NCBI GenBank assembly: GCA_903933115.1
Contig: CAIZIT010000078.1
Coordinates: 1 to 64,000, forward strand
Direction: 5' to 3'
DNA length: 64,000 nucleotides
From: an uncultured Burkholderiales bacterium
GTDB taxonomy: Bacteria > Pseudomonadota > Gammaproteobacteria > Burkholderiales > Burkholderiaceae_C
A program made the position numbers and the translations under genes. The stretch's first letter is position 1. Each line of letters opens with the position of its first letter. Positions 1 to 9,066 of this stretch are shown here, one piece after another. A model generated the notes under the pieces. It ran no database searches and was not told the DNA's origin. It was given only the letters and a program-made list of their open reading frames with translations.

Positions 1-480
1 ATCTTGCCCAGACATGGACTCGACGTTCAAGACCCGTACGCGGTCATTGGGGTGTTCATCCAAAGCCTTTGGGCGCCCAAAGCCCTCGACCCAAAGAATC
101 ACCAAGCCCCCAAGAATGAAGGTGCTCGCCACCACCCAAGGGGTGAACAAATGGTCCTTGATCCAGTGACCCAACAAGAGACCCAAGATCACGGCGGGCA
201 AAAATGCAATGGCAATGTTGAGGCTCAGATGTCTTGCTGCTCTTGAATGGGGCAAAGCCAAGAGTGTGTCTTGAATTTTTCTCCAAAAGACCAACACCAC
301 TGCAAAGATAGCACCCGATTGAATGGCGATATCAAACACCTTCGCACGCGCATCGTCGAACTCAATCAAAGACCCCACCAAGACCAAATGTCCCGTGGAG
401 GAGATGGGTAAGAATTCGGTCAACCCCTCCACCACGCCCATCAGCGCTGCTTTTAATAAAAGTATCACATCAAAGTCCAC
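1..480 (-). CDS. uppP: Undecaprenyl-diphosphatase UppP (BacA), 3' end cut by window edge
   Basis: This integral membrane phosphatase makes undecaprenyl phosphate, the lipid carrier for peptidoglycan, from the diphosphate; overproduction gives bacitracin resistance. The first 160 codons are visible and the frame is open to position 1. The family signature [14 protein letters not shown] lies at residues 18-31, followed by hydrophobic segments. Full-length members have about 270-280 residues, so roughly 40 percent is missing. I chose GTG at 480 because AAGGA sits about 6 nt upstream and the N-terminus then matches the usual short lead before the signature; an ATG lies 13 codons further in. The gene is divergent from glnS. 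Family assignment is secure, the start somewhat less so. Confidence 0.93.
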   Translation of the reverse strand, partial: MDFDVILLLKAALMGVVEGLTEFLPISSTGHLVLVGSLIEFDDARAKVFDIAIQSGAIFAVVLVFWRKIQDTLLALPHSRAARHLSLNIAIAFLPAVILGLLLGHWIKDHLFTPWVVASTFILGGLVILWVEGFGRPKALDEHPNDRVRVLNVESMSGQD

Positions 481-632
481 GTACAGTCCTTGAAAAAAAG
501 TCTCTATGTCATAGGGAGCACGATAGGCTCCAAGCGTTGCAATTATCCTTTGCAAGTGTGGGCTTTGATGCATCCATGCAAAAAAATATGCTTTTAAGGC
601 GCTTGGAGTCACTTGTCGCACCAAGACACGCC

Positions 633-650
633 TAAAATCGACCCATGAGC
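633..650 (+). promoter_or_regulatory. Candidate -10 element for glnS, possibly leaderless
   Basis: TAAAAT at 633-638 matches five of six bases of the sigma-70 -10 consensus and ends 6 nt before the glnS ATG at 645, so transcription would start at or next to the start codon. There is no purine-rich ribosome binding site before the ATG. No convincing -35 is present (CACTTG at 17-bp spacing is poor). Inference only. Confidence 0.35.
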
Positions 651-2492
651 GCTAAAGACCCATCGACACCCACTGACATCAAGAGCCCTAAGCCCACCAC
701 GGCAACCACTCCTGGATTGGAAAAACCCAGTAATTTTTTGCGTCAAATCATTGAACAAGATTTGGCCAAAGGCGAATACAAGAACAGAAAGTGGGCTGGC
801 TCACCCGGGCCCAAAGCTCACCAAGACCAAGGGGCCCTGGATGTGGCCGCCATTCGCACGCGTTTTCCCCCAGAGCCCAACGGCTACTTGCATGTTGGAC
901 ACGCCAAGAGCATCTGTATCAATTTTGGTTTGGCGCAGGACTACAACGGCATTTGTCATATGCGCTTTGATGACACCAACCCTGAGAAAGAAGACACCGA
1001 ATACGTGAATTCGATCTTGGACGCGGTCAAGTGGTTGGGATTTGACTGGGATCAAGAGGTCAATGGCCAAAAGGTCTCGCACTTGTATGAGGCGAGCAAT
1101 TATTTTGACTTCATGTTTGAAGCGGCTCTGGCACTGATTCGCTCAGGACACGCGTATGTCGATGAGCAAAGCCCCGAGCAAATGAGGGCCACCAGGGGAG
1201 ACTTCTCCACCCCTGGGACCAACAGCCCCTTCAGAGACCGAACGCCAGAGGAAAATCTCTCTCGCTTCATGGCCATGAAAAACGGCGAACTTCCCGATGG
1301 CAGTGCGGTTTTGAGGGCCAAGATTGATATGGCCTCAGCCAATTTGAACATGCGCGACCCAGCGATCTACCGCATCCGCCGTGCACACCACCACCGAACA
1401 GGGGATCAATGGTGCATTTACCCCATGTACACCTTTGCGCACCCAATTGAAGATGCGCTCGAGCAAATCACCCACAGCTTTTGCACCTTGGAGTTTGAGG
1501 ATCAAAGACCTTTTTACGATTGGCTCTTGAACCAATTGATCGAAGCCGGTCTCCTGAGTGCCCCCCCTCCTAGGCAGTATGAATTTGCGCGATTGAATTT
1601 GACCTATGTGATCACCAGCAAAAGAAAATTGGCGCAATTGGTCCATGAAGGTCATGTGAGTGGGTGGGACGACCCGAGAATGCCCACCATTGTGGGCCTC
1701 AGAAGAAGGGGCTACACCCCACAAAGCATTCGCAATTTCGTTGAACGCATTGGCGTGACCAAAAGCGACAGCTGGATCGATTACAGCACCCTTGAGGGTT
1801 GTCTCAGAGAGGACTTGGAGGACAAGGCCCCCAGGGCGATGGCGGTTTTGGAGCCCTTGAGGCTCACGCTGACCAATTGGCATGACGTCATGCCTGACGA
1901 GGACAGCATCACTGTCCACGCCCCCATGCACCCCAGTCACCCTGAGCTTGGCCAAAGGGCGTTTTTATTCTCTCCCGATCTGTGGATCGAGAAGTCCGAT
2001 TTTGCTCAAACGCCGCCCAAGGGTTTCTTTAGGCTTTTTCCTGGCAACAAAGTTCGTTTGAAATACGGCTATGTGATCGAGTGTGAGGGATGCATCACCA
2101 ACGAAGAAGGTGACGTGACCGAGGTCTTGGCCAAGCTCATCGCTGACACCAAAAGTGGAACCCCTGGCGCCAACAGCGTCAAGGTCAAAGGTGTGATCAC
2201 TTGGGTGAGCCAAAGGGATGCGCTGGATGCACAGGTGCGGATCTATGATCGCCTCTTCAGTGACCCACAACCCGATGCAGGGGGCAAAGACTTCTTGGCA
2301 GCCATCAACCCAGAGAGCTTGAAGACGGTACAAGCCAAGCTGGAGCCCAGCTTGAAGAGCGCAGCGCCTGACATGGGGTTTCAGTTTGAGAGACATGGCT
2401 ACTTTGTGACCGACCGCGTGGACCACGCGGGCGAACATCCTGTTTTCAATCGCATCACGGGATTGAAGGACTCTTGGAGTCCGGGTCAGTAA
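645..2492 (+). CDS. glnS: Glutaminyl-tRNA synthetase
   Basis: Cytoplasmic class Ic synthetase that charges tRNA-Gln with glutamine. The HIGH-type signature [14 protein letters not shown] is at residues 75-88, and the KMSKS-type loop appears as ITSKRKL near residue 322. An anticodon-binding beta-barrel region follows, with a conserved tail. At 615 residues it is longer than the E. coli enzyme (about 554). The excess is an N-terminal Thr/Pro/Lys-rich lead of about 28 residues and an insert of about 20 residues just before the HIGH motif. The ATG at 645 has no visible Shine-Dalgarno sequence and follows a -10-like hexamer directly. The gene stands alone, divergent from uppP. Confidence 0.97.
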   Translation: MSAKDPSTPTDIKSPKPTTATTPGLEKPSNFLRQIIEQDLAKGEYKNRKWAGSPGPKAHQDQGALDVAAIRTRFPPEPNGYLHVGHAKSICINFGLAQDYNGICHMRFDDTNPEKEDTEYVNSILDAVKWLGFDWDQEVNGQKVSHLYEASNYFDFMFEAALALIRSGHAYVDEQSPEQMRATRGDFSTPGTNSPFRDRTPEENLSRFMAMKNGELPDGSAVLRAKIDMASANLNMRDPAIYRIRRAHHHRTGDQWCIYPMYTFAHPIEDALEQITHSFCTLEFEDQRPFYDWLLNQLIEAGLLSAPPPRQYEFARLNLTYVITSKRKLAQLVHEGHVSGWDDPRMPTIVGLRRRGYTPQSIRNFVERIGVTKSDSWIDYSTLEGCLREDLEDKAPRAMAVLEPLRLTLTNWHDVMPDEDSITVHAPMHPSHPELGQRAFLFSPDLWIEKSDFAQTPPKGFFRLFPGNKVRLKYGYVIECEGCITNEEGDVTEVLAKLIADTKSGTPGANSVKVKGVITWVSQRDALDAQVRIYDRLFSDPQPDAGGKDFLAAINPESLKTVQAKLEPSLKSAAPDMGFQFERHGYFVTDRVDHAGEHPVFNRITGLKDSWSPGQ

Positions 2493-3267
2493 AGCCCCCC
2501 CATGGTGTGGGCCAGGACTTGATGGCACTTTAAAACGCTTTCAATCGATGAGATGGGACGCCTACAACGGCACGTATTGCGGCCTTGGCTAGGGTTGCTA
2601 CTTTTGATTCGGCAATTGCCTCAACAATTGCCTCAACGCTTAAACCAAGCTCTTTTCTTCTTCTCTTGACTTCTGTCAAGTCCCAAAGCACACCTAGAGG
2701 GTAAATTGAAAACCTCAGATCGCTTTGAAAGCAAAAGATGAAAAAAACGTCCGCTGCCCTTCGATATTGCCCCAGTGCCAAGGCCCATGTGCGAGCTCAA
2801 GATGGCTTTGAGACCTGCGCCTCAGAGCACGAATGCTACAGCGACGATCCTTGCCCATTGCTCCATGGGTTTTTGCAGCACGACTTGCAGGCCCCATCGC
2901 CCTCAAGGGCCACAAGCAAGCCCCACTCAAGACCCGACTCAAAGCCCCCATTGAATCCCCATTGAGCTTTGCATCATTCATTGTGATGAGCGGCACACCC
3001 CTAAGAGAGCTGCAGCTCCATCGTCACAAGCAAAAGGACTATGCTTTATTGCCAGATCCATGTCCTGAGTTTGCAGCGCTCTGCCCACTGAACCCTTTAA
3101 GAGGGGCATGTGAACTCGGACTTGATCTGAAGCTTTTCACGGCTTTAAGTCCACCGAGCACAAGACCACGTTAATTAAAATATACTGAGCGTTTACTTTT
3201 GACGCCTAGAGTTCTATGGGGACCTTGGTTTTTATTTGAGGCTCTGCACGCTTTGTCTATTTTGAAG
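2493..3267. other. Stretch without a recognisable gene
   Basis: About 0.8 kb between glnS and the next hydrolase. Short open frames exist on both strands (for example 2530-2781 minus, 2715-2996 minus, 2833-3174 plus), but none resembles a known family, they overlap one another, and none has a clear ribosome binding site. The only structure I see is a perfect 12-bp direct repeat, CAATTGCCTCAA, at 2613-2624 and 2625-2636. It could be decayed coding sequence. Confidence 0.6.
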
Positions 3268-3363
3268 TTGCATATGATGTTGCATATGATGTTGCATATG
3301 ATGTTGCATATGATGTTGCATATGATGTTGCGTATCAAGTTGCTTAGAAAGTTACTTAGTAAG
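3268..3363 (+). repeat. 12-bp tandem repeat, five perfect plus three decayed copies
   Basis: The unit TTGCATATGATG occurs five times without a mismatch at 3268-3327, followed by three diverging copies (TTGCGTATCAAG, TTGCTTAGAAAG, TTACTTAGTAAG) to 3363. The unit length is a multiple of three, so copy changes would not shift frame. In the frame of the downstream hydrolase it reads Leu-His-Met-Met, and every unit offers two in-frame ATG codons. Each unit also carries TATGAT, close to a -10 hexamer. Confidence 0.95.
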
Positions 3364-4425
3364 TTCCTGTGGGTCAGCACTTTGATCGTGTTGAACGTCT
3401 TGAGTGTTCAAAGCGCTTTGGCGCAAAACCAACCCATTGCCACAGAGCACACCTGGGTGGCCAAAGATTTCAAATTCCATACGGGTGAGGTGTTCAAAGA
3501 GCTCCGAATCGGCTACCAAACCCTTGGAGCCCCTGGTGGCGAGCCGGTGCTGATTTTGCATGGCACCGCAGGCAGCTCAAAGACCTTGATGAACCCCAAC
3601 TTTGCTGGCGAGTTGTTCGGCCCCGGACAAGTGCTCGATGCCAACAAGTACTTCATCGTGATCCCTGACAGCATTGGTACAGGACGCTCGAGCAAACCCT
3701 CTGATGGCCTCAAAAGGCAGTTTCCCCGCTACAACTACGATGACATGGTGAGCGCGCAATACCGCTTGGTGAGCGAAGGCCTGGGGCTGTCGCATTTGCG
3801 CATGGTACTGGGCAACTCCATGGGGGGCATGCAGACTTGGCTATGGGGGGAGCGATACCCTGACTTCATGGATCTATTGGTGCCCATGGCTTCGAGCCCG
3901 AGTGCCATGTCCGGAAGAAACTGGATGATGCGAAGGCTCATCATTGATGCCATTCAAAATGATCCCACTTGGAATCAAGGCAACTACACCGAGCAACCCA
4001 AGAGCTTGCAATTCGCCTCGGCCTTCTTCTCCATCGCCACGAGTGGGGGAAGCCAGGCGCTGCAAAGATTGGGGTCTAGCAAGGACAAGGCCGATGCCTT
4101 CGTCAACGCCAAACTCAAAGACAATGCACAGGCCGATGCCAATGACAATTTGTACCAATGGGAGTCCTCTGCAGACTTTGATCCCGAACCCCGTTTGAAA
4201 AATATCAAAGCCCGGATGCTGATCATCAATGCGGCCGATGACGAGAGAAATCCGCCTGAGCTTGGACACATGGAAAGAGCCCTCAAAATCCTTCCCCACG
4301 CACGCCTCTTTTTGATTCCCGCCTCCGATCAAACGGCAGGCCACAGCACCACGGGGTTGGCCAAGTGGTGGAGCGATGAGTTGAGAAAAGAGTTGAGCAC
4401 GACGGCTCAGGCAACACAGCGCTGA
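3322..4425 (+). CDS. Exported alpha/beta hydrolase, MetX-like fold family
   Basis: Predicted periplasmic hydrolase of the homoserine-acetyltransferase-like branch of the alpha/beta hydrolases; substrate unknown. A Lys/Arg-rich n-region, a hydrophobic stretch and an ALA-Q cleavage site form a signal peptide. The nucleophile elbow is GNSMGG, with a likely acid in AADDERNP and a likely histidine in AGHSTTG. The frame is open back to a TTG at 3199, but the signal peptide fits a start at the last repeat copy (ATG 3322 or 3325). No ribosome binding site is evident at any of these. It lacks the details of true MetX and has a signal peptide, so a role in methionine synthesis is unlikely. It lies ahead of a binding-protein gene on the same strand. 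Confidence 0.8.
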   Translation: MMLRIKLLRKLLSKFLWVSTLIVLNVLSVQSALAQNQPIATEHTWVAKDFKFHTGEVFKELRIGYQTLGAPGGEPVLILHGTAGSSKTLMNPNFAGELFGPGQVLDANKYFIVIPDSIGTGRSSKPSDGLKRQFPRYNYDDMVSAQYRLVSEGLGLSHLRMVLGNSMGGMQTWLWGERYPDFMDLLVPMASSPSAMSGRNWMMRRLIIDAIQNDPTWNQGNYTEQPKSLQFASAFFSIATSGGSQALQRLGSSKDKADAFVNAKLKDNAQADANDNLYQWESSADFDPEPRLKNIKARMLIINAADDERNPPELGHMERALKILPHARLFLIPASDQTAGHSTTGLAKWWSDELRKELSTTAQATQR

Positions 4426-4557
4426 ATCCAAAAAACAAACTTTCAGGCTTCCTCTAAGGTGAGCTTTAGGGCAGGTTTTGATGCAAGTTTTAAGGCAAAC
4501 TTTTCACGAGATTTTTTGTCCAGTTTTTAAATCCACTTTTTGATCAACACATTCAGC

Positions 4558-5640
4558 ATGACCCCACCACCTCTGTCTAGGACCTCTTCAGTGTTCAATC
4601 TTTGCCTCGATCTTTCTCTATATTTTTTTCGCAAACTGCAGCCATTGGGCACTTGGCGAGCTTGTTTAGGGTATGCACTGTCTGGGCTCATCGGGGTTCA
4701 ACTGAGCCTTCTTTCATCCGTGTCTTGGGCGCAAAGCGAAGCCAACTGGCCCAACAAACCCCTCAAGATGATTGTTCCCTTTCCTGCGGCAGGTGGAACC
4801 GATGCAGTGGCCAGGGCCTTGGCCAACAAACTGGGACAACAATTGGGTCAAGCCGTGATCGTAGAAAACAAAGCCGGAGCCAATGGTGTGATTGGGGCCG
4901 ATTATGTGGCCCATGCGCCTGCAGATGGTCTCACCATTTTGTTGACCATTGCCTCTCACGCCATTGCACCTGCTATTTATAAAACACTGCCCTACAACAC
5001 CGATCAAGACTTCACACCCGTGAGCTTGGTGGCACTCTACCCCTATCTCTTCACGGTCCCCAGCAGCCTGCCCATCCACACCTTCAAAGACTTCATTGAA
5101 TACGCCAAACACAATCCAGGCAAATTGAGCTACGCCTCCTCAGGCACGGGCAGTGGCCCGCACTTGGGCATGGAGTTGCTCCAACAAGTCACGGGCATCG
5201 AGCTCATCCACGTCCCCTACAAAGGCGCAGCACCTGCCAACAACGACTTGATCAGTGGACAAGTGGAGGCGATGCTCAACAACCTTTTGGCCGGGGGTGC
5301 TTTGATTCGAGCGCAAAAGTTAAAGGTCTTGGCCGTCACCAGCGAGCACCGCTCCAAGGTGCTCCCCGATGTGCCCACCGTCAAAGAGTTGGGCTACCCC
5401 AAATACCAAGTCGATGGTTGGTACGGCGTCTTTTTGCCCGCCAAAACACCTGCTGTGATCGTGAACAAGTTGTCACTCGAAGTGGCCAAGGCCTTAAAGG
5501 ACGCTGAAGTGCTCAACCGGCTCAGCAAAGACGGCGCCATTGCGGTGGGCAGCAGCCCCAAAGAGTTCTCAGATTTTTTCAATCGCGATAAAAAGCAGTG
5601 GTTGGAACTGACTCAAAAAGTAAAAATCACCCTGGATTAA
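4558..5640 (+). CDS. Bug/TctC-family periplasmic substrate-binding protein
   Basis: Periplasmic binding protein of the tripartite tricarboxylate transporter type, which captures carboxylates or similar small acids. After a long N-terminal lead with a signal sequence ending SWAQ, the mature part shows the family marks: IVPFPAAGGTD, VIVENKAGANG, PADGLT, a P-loop-like SYASSGTGSGPH, HVPYKGAAPA, and a late LPDVPTVKELG. Ligand class cannot be read from sequence. A TTG at 4540 would add six residues; I prefer the ATG at 4558. The next gene, a hydrolase, begins 4 nt after the stop, so the two are probably co-transcribed. No TctA/TctB genes are near. Confidence 0.9.
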   Translation: MTPPPLSRTSSVFNLCLDLSLYFFRKLQPLGTWRACLGYALSGLIGVQLSLLSSVSWAQSEANWPNKPLKMIVPFPAAGGTDAVARALANKLGQQLGQAVIVENKAGANGVIGADYVAHAPADGLTILLTIASHAIAPAIYKTLPYNTDQDFTPVSLVALYPYLFTVPSSLPIHTFKDFIEYAKHNPGKLSYASSGTGSGPHLGMELLQQVTGIELIHVPYKGAAPANNDLISGQVEAMLNNLLAGGALIRAQKLKVLAVTSEHRSKVLPDVPTVKELGYPKYQVDGWYGVFLPAKTPAVIVNKLSLEVAKALKDAEVLNRLSKDGAIAVGSSPKEFSDFFNRDKKQWLELTQKVKITLD

Positions 5641-5644
5641 GAAC

Positions 5645-6487
5645 ATGCCAAGATTACAAGTTGCACCCAATATCGATATTTTTTACCGTGAAGATGATTT
5701 CACAGATCCCTGGGTCAAGCGCCCAACTCTTTTGCTCCAACATGGCAATGGTCGCAGTGGAGAATTTTGGTACCGCTGGATCCCCTACCTCAGCAGACAC
5801 TTCAAAATCATTCGAGCCGATATGCGAGGCGTTGGTCAATCTTCCCCCGTGCATGACACCGAGCGAGACATCTCGATCGAGCACTGTGTGGCGGACTTGG
5901 TCCAACTCATTGAACACGTCTCGGACGGCCCGATTTATTATTGTGGCGAATCGATGGGGGGGATTTTGGGACTCGCCTTGGCAAGCGCTCACCCAGAGTG
6001 GGTCAAGGCATTGATTTTGGTGGCGACACCCGTCTACATCAGTGACACCATGAAGCAGCGCTACGCCATGGGTCACGGCTCAAGGCTAGACGCCATGAAA
6101 AAAATGGGCATCAAAAACTGGGTTCGAGAAACAAGCGTTCTCACTCGCTTTGCACCACACAGCGACCCGAAGTTGATTGACTGGTATGTCGATGAGTTTG
6201 CAAAAGGAAAACCCGAGGTCTTGGTGCGTTACTCGGAGCTGGTGAACGCTGCCAATGCCAGCGCTTTCTTGCCCCAAATTCAATGTCCAACTCTTGCGAT
6301 CATGCCAAGCAATGGTCAAATCACTGACGCCGATCAAGAGGCCTTGATTCAAACCCACATCCAAAACGTTCGCATCCAACACATTCCCTCGCCCTATCAC
6401 ATGATCCACTTGACCCATGTTCAAGCGTGTACTGACGAAGTGCTCCATTTTCTAGGCACGATGGAAAACACCTCATTCAAGGGATAG
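5645..6487 (+). CDS. Alpha/beta hydrolase
   Basis: Cytoplasmic alpha/beta hydrolase of 280 residues without a signal peptide. The oxyanion-hole motif QHGNG and the nucleophile elbow GESMGG (Ser near residue 103) are clear; the His is probably in PYHMIHLTH near the C-terminus. It starts 4 nt after the upstream binding-protein gene. Its N-terminal DDFTDPW segment recurs as HDFTDPW in the hydrolase at 12942-13751, which also adjoins a binding-protein gene, so the two are paralogues in parallel contexts. It may hydrolyse an ester, enol-lactone or C-C bond in the compound imported by the neighbour. That link is inference. Confidence 0.87.
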   Translation: MPRLQVAPNIDIFYREDDFTDPWVKRPTLLLQHGNGRSGEFWYRWIPYLSRHFKIIRADMRGVGQSSPVHDTERDISIEHCVADLVQLIEHVSDGPIYYCGESMGGILGLALASAHPEWVKALILVATPVYISDTMKQRYAMGHGSRLDAMKKMGIKNWVRETSVLTRFAPHSDPKLIDWYVDEFAKGKPEVLVRYSELVNAANASAFLPQIQCPTLAIMPSNGQITDADQEALIQTHIQNVRIQHIPSPYHMIHLTHVQACTDEVLHFLGTMENTSFKG

Positions 6488-6537
6488 GAAGAAGCAATGG
6501 GCTTTCAAAGCTTCGCACTCAATTTATGAGCCTTGAG

Positions 6538-6582
6538 TTTTGAATTTTGAATTTTGATTTTTGATTTTTAAGTTTAAAACTT
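6538..6582. repeat. AT-rich heptamer repeat between convergent genes
   Basis: Five consecutive 7-mers starting TTTT (TTTTGAA twice, TTTTGAT twice, TTTTAAG once) occupy 6538-6572. They run into a small inverted repeat, AAGTTT-A-AAACTT (6570-6582). This lies between the ends of a plus-strand and a minus-strand gene and may help termination, though no GC-rich stem is present. Confidence 0.8.
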
Positions 6583-6609
6583 TGAATCTCTCTCACCGCT
6601 GGCCCTTGA

Positions 6610-7635
6610 TCAAACGGTGGCCAATGGCGTGACCGGAGAACCCGCGGCCCCTGGGAGCCGCAAAGGTGGCGCGCTCAATAGGAATCGACTCCGATGGTGT
6701 TCATGCAGCCATGTTGCGAGTTCACTCAAATACCAAAGCTCCCCCAAGTGAACGCCAAGCTTGAACAAACAGTGCTCATGGAGCGGCAGCACCGCACCTT
6801 TGTCTCCGAGACCATGCCTTACACCTAAGGTGGAAGAGGCTTCAATGGCCAAATTGTCGGAAGCGATCGCACTCAAACCCGACTGGGTGATCCAGTTGAG
6901 AAGCCTCTCATCCTCACCATCTAAAACTGCACAAGCGGTTTTGATGGAGGCATCCGGACCCGTTGAAGGGCTCTTCAAAATCAAATCGTCCAGTCCCGTG
7001 TGAAAGCAAACCATATCGCCTTCTTCCACTTGCACACCGTCTTGGTCCATGACAGATAGGAGCATCTCCAAATTCACGTGCACACGCTGTTCACCAAAAT
7101 GGCGAAACAAATCGATCATGACCCCTCGTCCTTGAACACCTTTTTGAGCCATGTTGGCAATGGACAAGGTCCTCGCACCGAGTTCACCTTGTAAGCCCTG
7201 CCCTTGGCTGTCCACAATGTCCCAGCCGTTGTAAAACACTTTTTTGGGCTTGCCCGACCCATCCACATCGAACCAAGACCCCTTGTGAGAAAAGCTGTCC
7301 CACTGCGTGGAGTACTGGCTGTACAAGATCACCGCCTCATCGCTTGAAACATCGGTCAAGCGTTGATCGAGTTCGTTCAAGGCAAAATTGAAAATCTTGT
7401 GCCCTTGGGCATTGGTCACGGGCTTGAAGACCGGTGCACATCGGTGTCCATTCAAGACTTGTCCGCCGGGTTTATCCAGGGGCAAGCTCAAACAAAAAAT
7501 CTCACCCGTTTGCACCTCCTTCATGGCTTGCAGTCTTCTTTGGGGGGTGAGCAAATTCATGCGGCCGAATTGATCGTCTTCACCAAATTCACCCCAATTG
7601 GACCCCTCGGGTCTCACTGTCCATCGCTTTGTCAT
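6610..7635 (-). CDS. Cyclase-family (kynurenine-formamidase-like) hydrolase
   Basis: Member of the metal-dependent Cyclase family (PF04199), which includes arylformamidases and isatin hydrolases that open amide or lactam bonds. At 341 residues it belongs to the longer bacterial subgroup. The family metal-binding signature appears as STQWDSFSH, followed by a YNGW segment; EEGDMVCFHTG and IASDNLAIE are the usual later motifs. The start at 7635 is preceded by AGGAGG 10 nt upstream; the frame is open to 7692 but without support there. It stands alone, divergent from the binding-protein gene at 7963 and convergent with the hydrolase at 5645. The substrate is probably an N-acyl or cyclic amide, but this is not determinable. 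Confidence 0.85.
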   Translation of the reverse strand: MTKRWTVRPEGSNWGEFGEDDQFGRMNLLTPQRRLQAMKEVQTGEIFCLSLPLDKPGGQVLNGHRCAPVFKPVTNAQGHKIFNFALNELDQRLTDVSSDEAVILYSQYSTQWDSFSHKGSWFDVDGSGKPKKVFYNGWDIVDSQGQGLQGELGARTLSIANMAQKGVQGRGVMIDLFRHFGEQRVHVNLEMLLSVMDQDGVQVEEGDMVCFHTGLDDLILKSPSTGPDASIKTACAVLDGEDERLLNWITQSGLSAIASDNLAIEASSTLGVRHGLGDKGAVLPLHEHCLFKLGVHLGELWYLSELATWLHEHHRSRFLLSAPPLRLPGAAGSPVTPLATV

Positions 7636-7841
7636 GACGCTCTCGCCTCCTCTTGCTATGATTTTCCCTAAGCAAATTGACCTGCCATCCAAGCTGGGTG
7701 ACGGTATTTATTTCTACAATAGAAGAGCCAAGAATATATCCCCAAAATTGTCTGCACTGGAGCCCCACCGGAAATATTCCCTAATCGATTGCATTTCATC
7801 TGCCCTGGGTGTTTTTCTGAACGGTGGACCCTTTTAACCCA

Positions 7842-7874
7842 TTGATTTAATTTTGATTTAATTTTGATTCACTT
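7842..7874. repeat. 11-bp phased AT repeats in a divergent intergenic region
   Basis: TTGATTTAATT is repeated exactly at 7842-7852 and 7853-7863, followed by a partial third copy, TTGATTCACTT, at 7864-7874. The 11-bp period places the copies on nearly the same face of the helix. The site lies between the divergent cyclase (start 7635) and binding-protein (start 7963) genes, so it could be a curved-DNA element or a regulator site. The rest of 7636-7962 shows nothing I recognise. Confidence 0.7.
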
Positions 7875-7962
7875 TCGACCCTCCCTAACACTCTACAGTC
7901 CCCAAGTCTTTTCTTATTGCAGCTTGACTTGACCTCTGCTCTAAAAATGCACCTCCCCAAAT

Positions 7963-9066
7963 ATGACCTCTTTGCACTATTTTGCCCCGCATCTCAATAT
8001 CAGTGATCGAGACCACCCTCAGCGTCCACTGCAAATACGCCTTGGCGCCTTGCTCAAAGTCGCCCTGCTTTTCAACTCTCGGGGCAACGTGTTTATCCAT
8101 TCACTGGTCAGCTTCGTCTGCCTCCTATCTTTTGCGGCACTCATCCCTAGCACCTCCCAAGCCAACCCCTACCCCGATCACCCCGTGCACGTGATCACCC
8201 CCTTTCCCGCTGGAGGGGCTGCCGATGTGGTGCTGAGGTTGGTCACGCAAAAATTATCGGAAGGTCTGGGCGTGCCCTTTGTGGTGGAGAACAAGGCTGG
8301 TGCGGGGGGCGGTATTGGTAGCCTCTTTGTGGCAAAGGCAGAAGCGGATGGCTACACCCTCCTCTTGACCTCCAGCAGCGCCATGTCCATCAACCCCTTG
8401 CTCGCAGAAAAGTCTCTCTACAACCCCTTCACCGACTTCACACCCATTGTCTTGATCGGCTCCTCGCCCAATGTCTTGGTGGTCAACACCAAAGAGCCCA
8501 TCAATTCTTTGAGCGACTTGATCACGCAAGCCAAAGCCAAGCCCGCACAGTTCAGCTTTGCCTCGAACGGGGCAGGCACCTTAAGCCACTTGACCGGTGA
8601 GCTCTTTAACCAATACGCAGGCGTGAGCATGCTTCACGTGCCCTACAAGGGGGCAGCCCCTGCAGTAGCGGACACCATAGGAGGACAGGTGAACGCACTC
8701 TTTGCGGCCTATGCCAGCGTGAGCGGCATGGTCAAGGCCGGGAAACTCAAAATGATTGGCGTGACCAGCCTGAATCGTTTGGAAATCGCCCCCGAGACGC
8801 CAACCCTGTCGGAGAGCGGCCTCAAAGGCTTTGAGTCCAATCAGTGGTGGGGCCTTTATGGCCCCCCTCATTTGAGTGGCGCTGTGGTGAGTAAACTCAA
8901 CGCCGAGATGAACAAAATCTTGTCCAACAAAGAAAATAAAAAACGCTTTGCCGAAGAGTCCATCGAATTGATGGGCGGCACACCTGCCCAACTTACACAG
9001 TACCTCAGAGCCGATTACAGCAAATGGGAAAAAGTCATTAAAAATGCCAACATCAAAAACCAATAA
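7963..9066 (+). CDS. Bug/TctC-family periplasmic substrate-binding protein
   Basis: Second binding protein of the TctC family in the window. The signal region is long and ends STSQA before NPYPDHPV. Family motifs are ITPFPAGGAAD, VVENKAGAGGG, EADGYTLL, SFASNGAGTLSH and HVPYKGAAPA, then the ETPTLSESG segment. Start choice is uncertain: ATG 7963 gives a lead of about 45 residues before the hydrophobic core, whereas GTG 8089 gives a more normal signal peptide. The following MmgE/PrpD gene overlaps its end by 23 nt, so it heads an operon with two MmgE/PrpD genes. A multi-carbon carboxylate ligand is plausible. Confidence 0.88.
   Translation: MTSLHYFAPHLNISDRDHPQRPLQIRLGALLKVALLFNSRGNVFIHSLVSFVCLLSFAALIPSTSQANPYPDHPVHVITPFPAGGAADVVLRLVTQKLSEGLGVPFVVENKAGAGGGIGSLFVAKAEADGYTLLLTSSSAMSINPLLAEKSLYNPFTDFTPIVLIGSSPNVLVVNTKEPINSLSDLITQAKAKPAQFSFASNGAGTLSHLTGELFNQYAGVSMLHVPYKGAAPAVADTIGGQVNALFAAYASVSGMVKAGKLKMIGVTSLNRLEIAPETPTLSESGLKGFESNQWWGLYGPPHLSGAVVSKLNAEMNKILSNKENKKRFAEESIELMGGTPAQLTQYLRADYSKWEKVIKNANIKNQ

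Noticed and set aside
1335-1955. 206-residue open frame on the minus strand inside glnS
   Set aside because: Antisense shadow of a clear GlnRS gene; the protein resembles nothing and has no ribosome binding site.
2530-3174. Several overlapping short open frames after glnS
   Set aside because: No family resemblance, mutual overlap on both strands and no good start signals; described as an empty stretch instead.
3268-3363. CRISPR array
   Set aside because: The units are contiguous 12-mers without spacers, and the tract is coding in frame.
3322-4425. metX, homoserine O-acetyltransferase
   Set aside because: The fold is similar but the protein has a signal peptide and lacks a methionine-pathway context.
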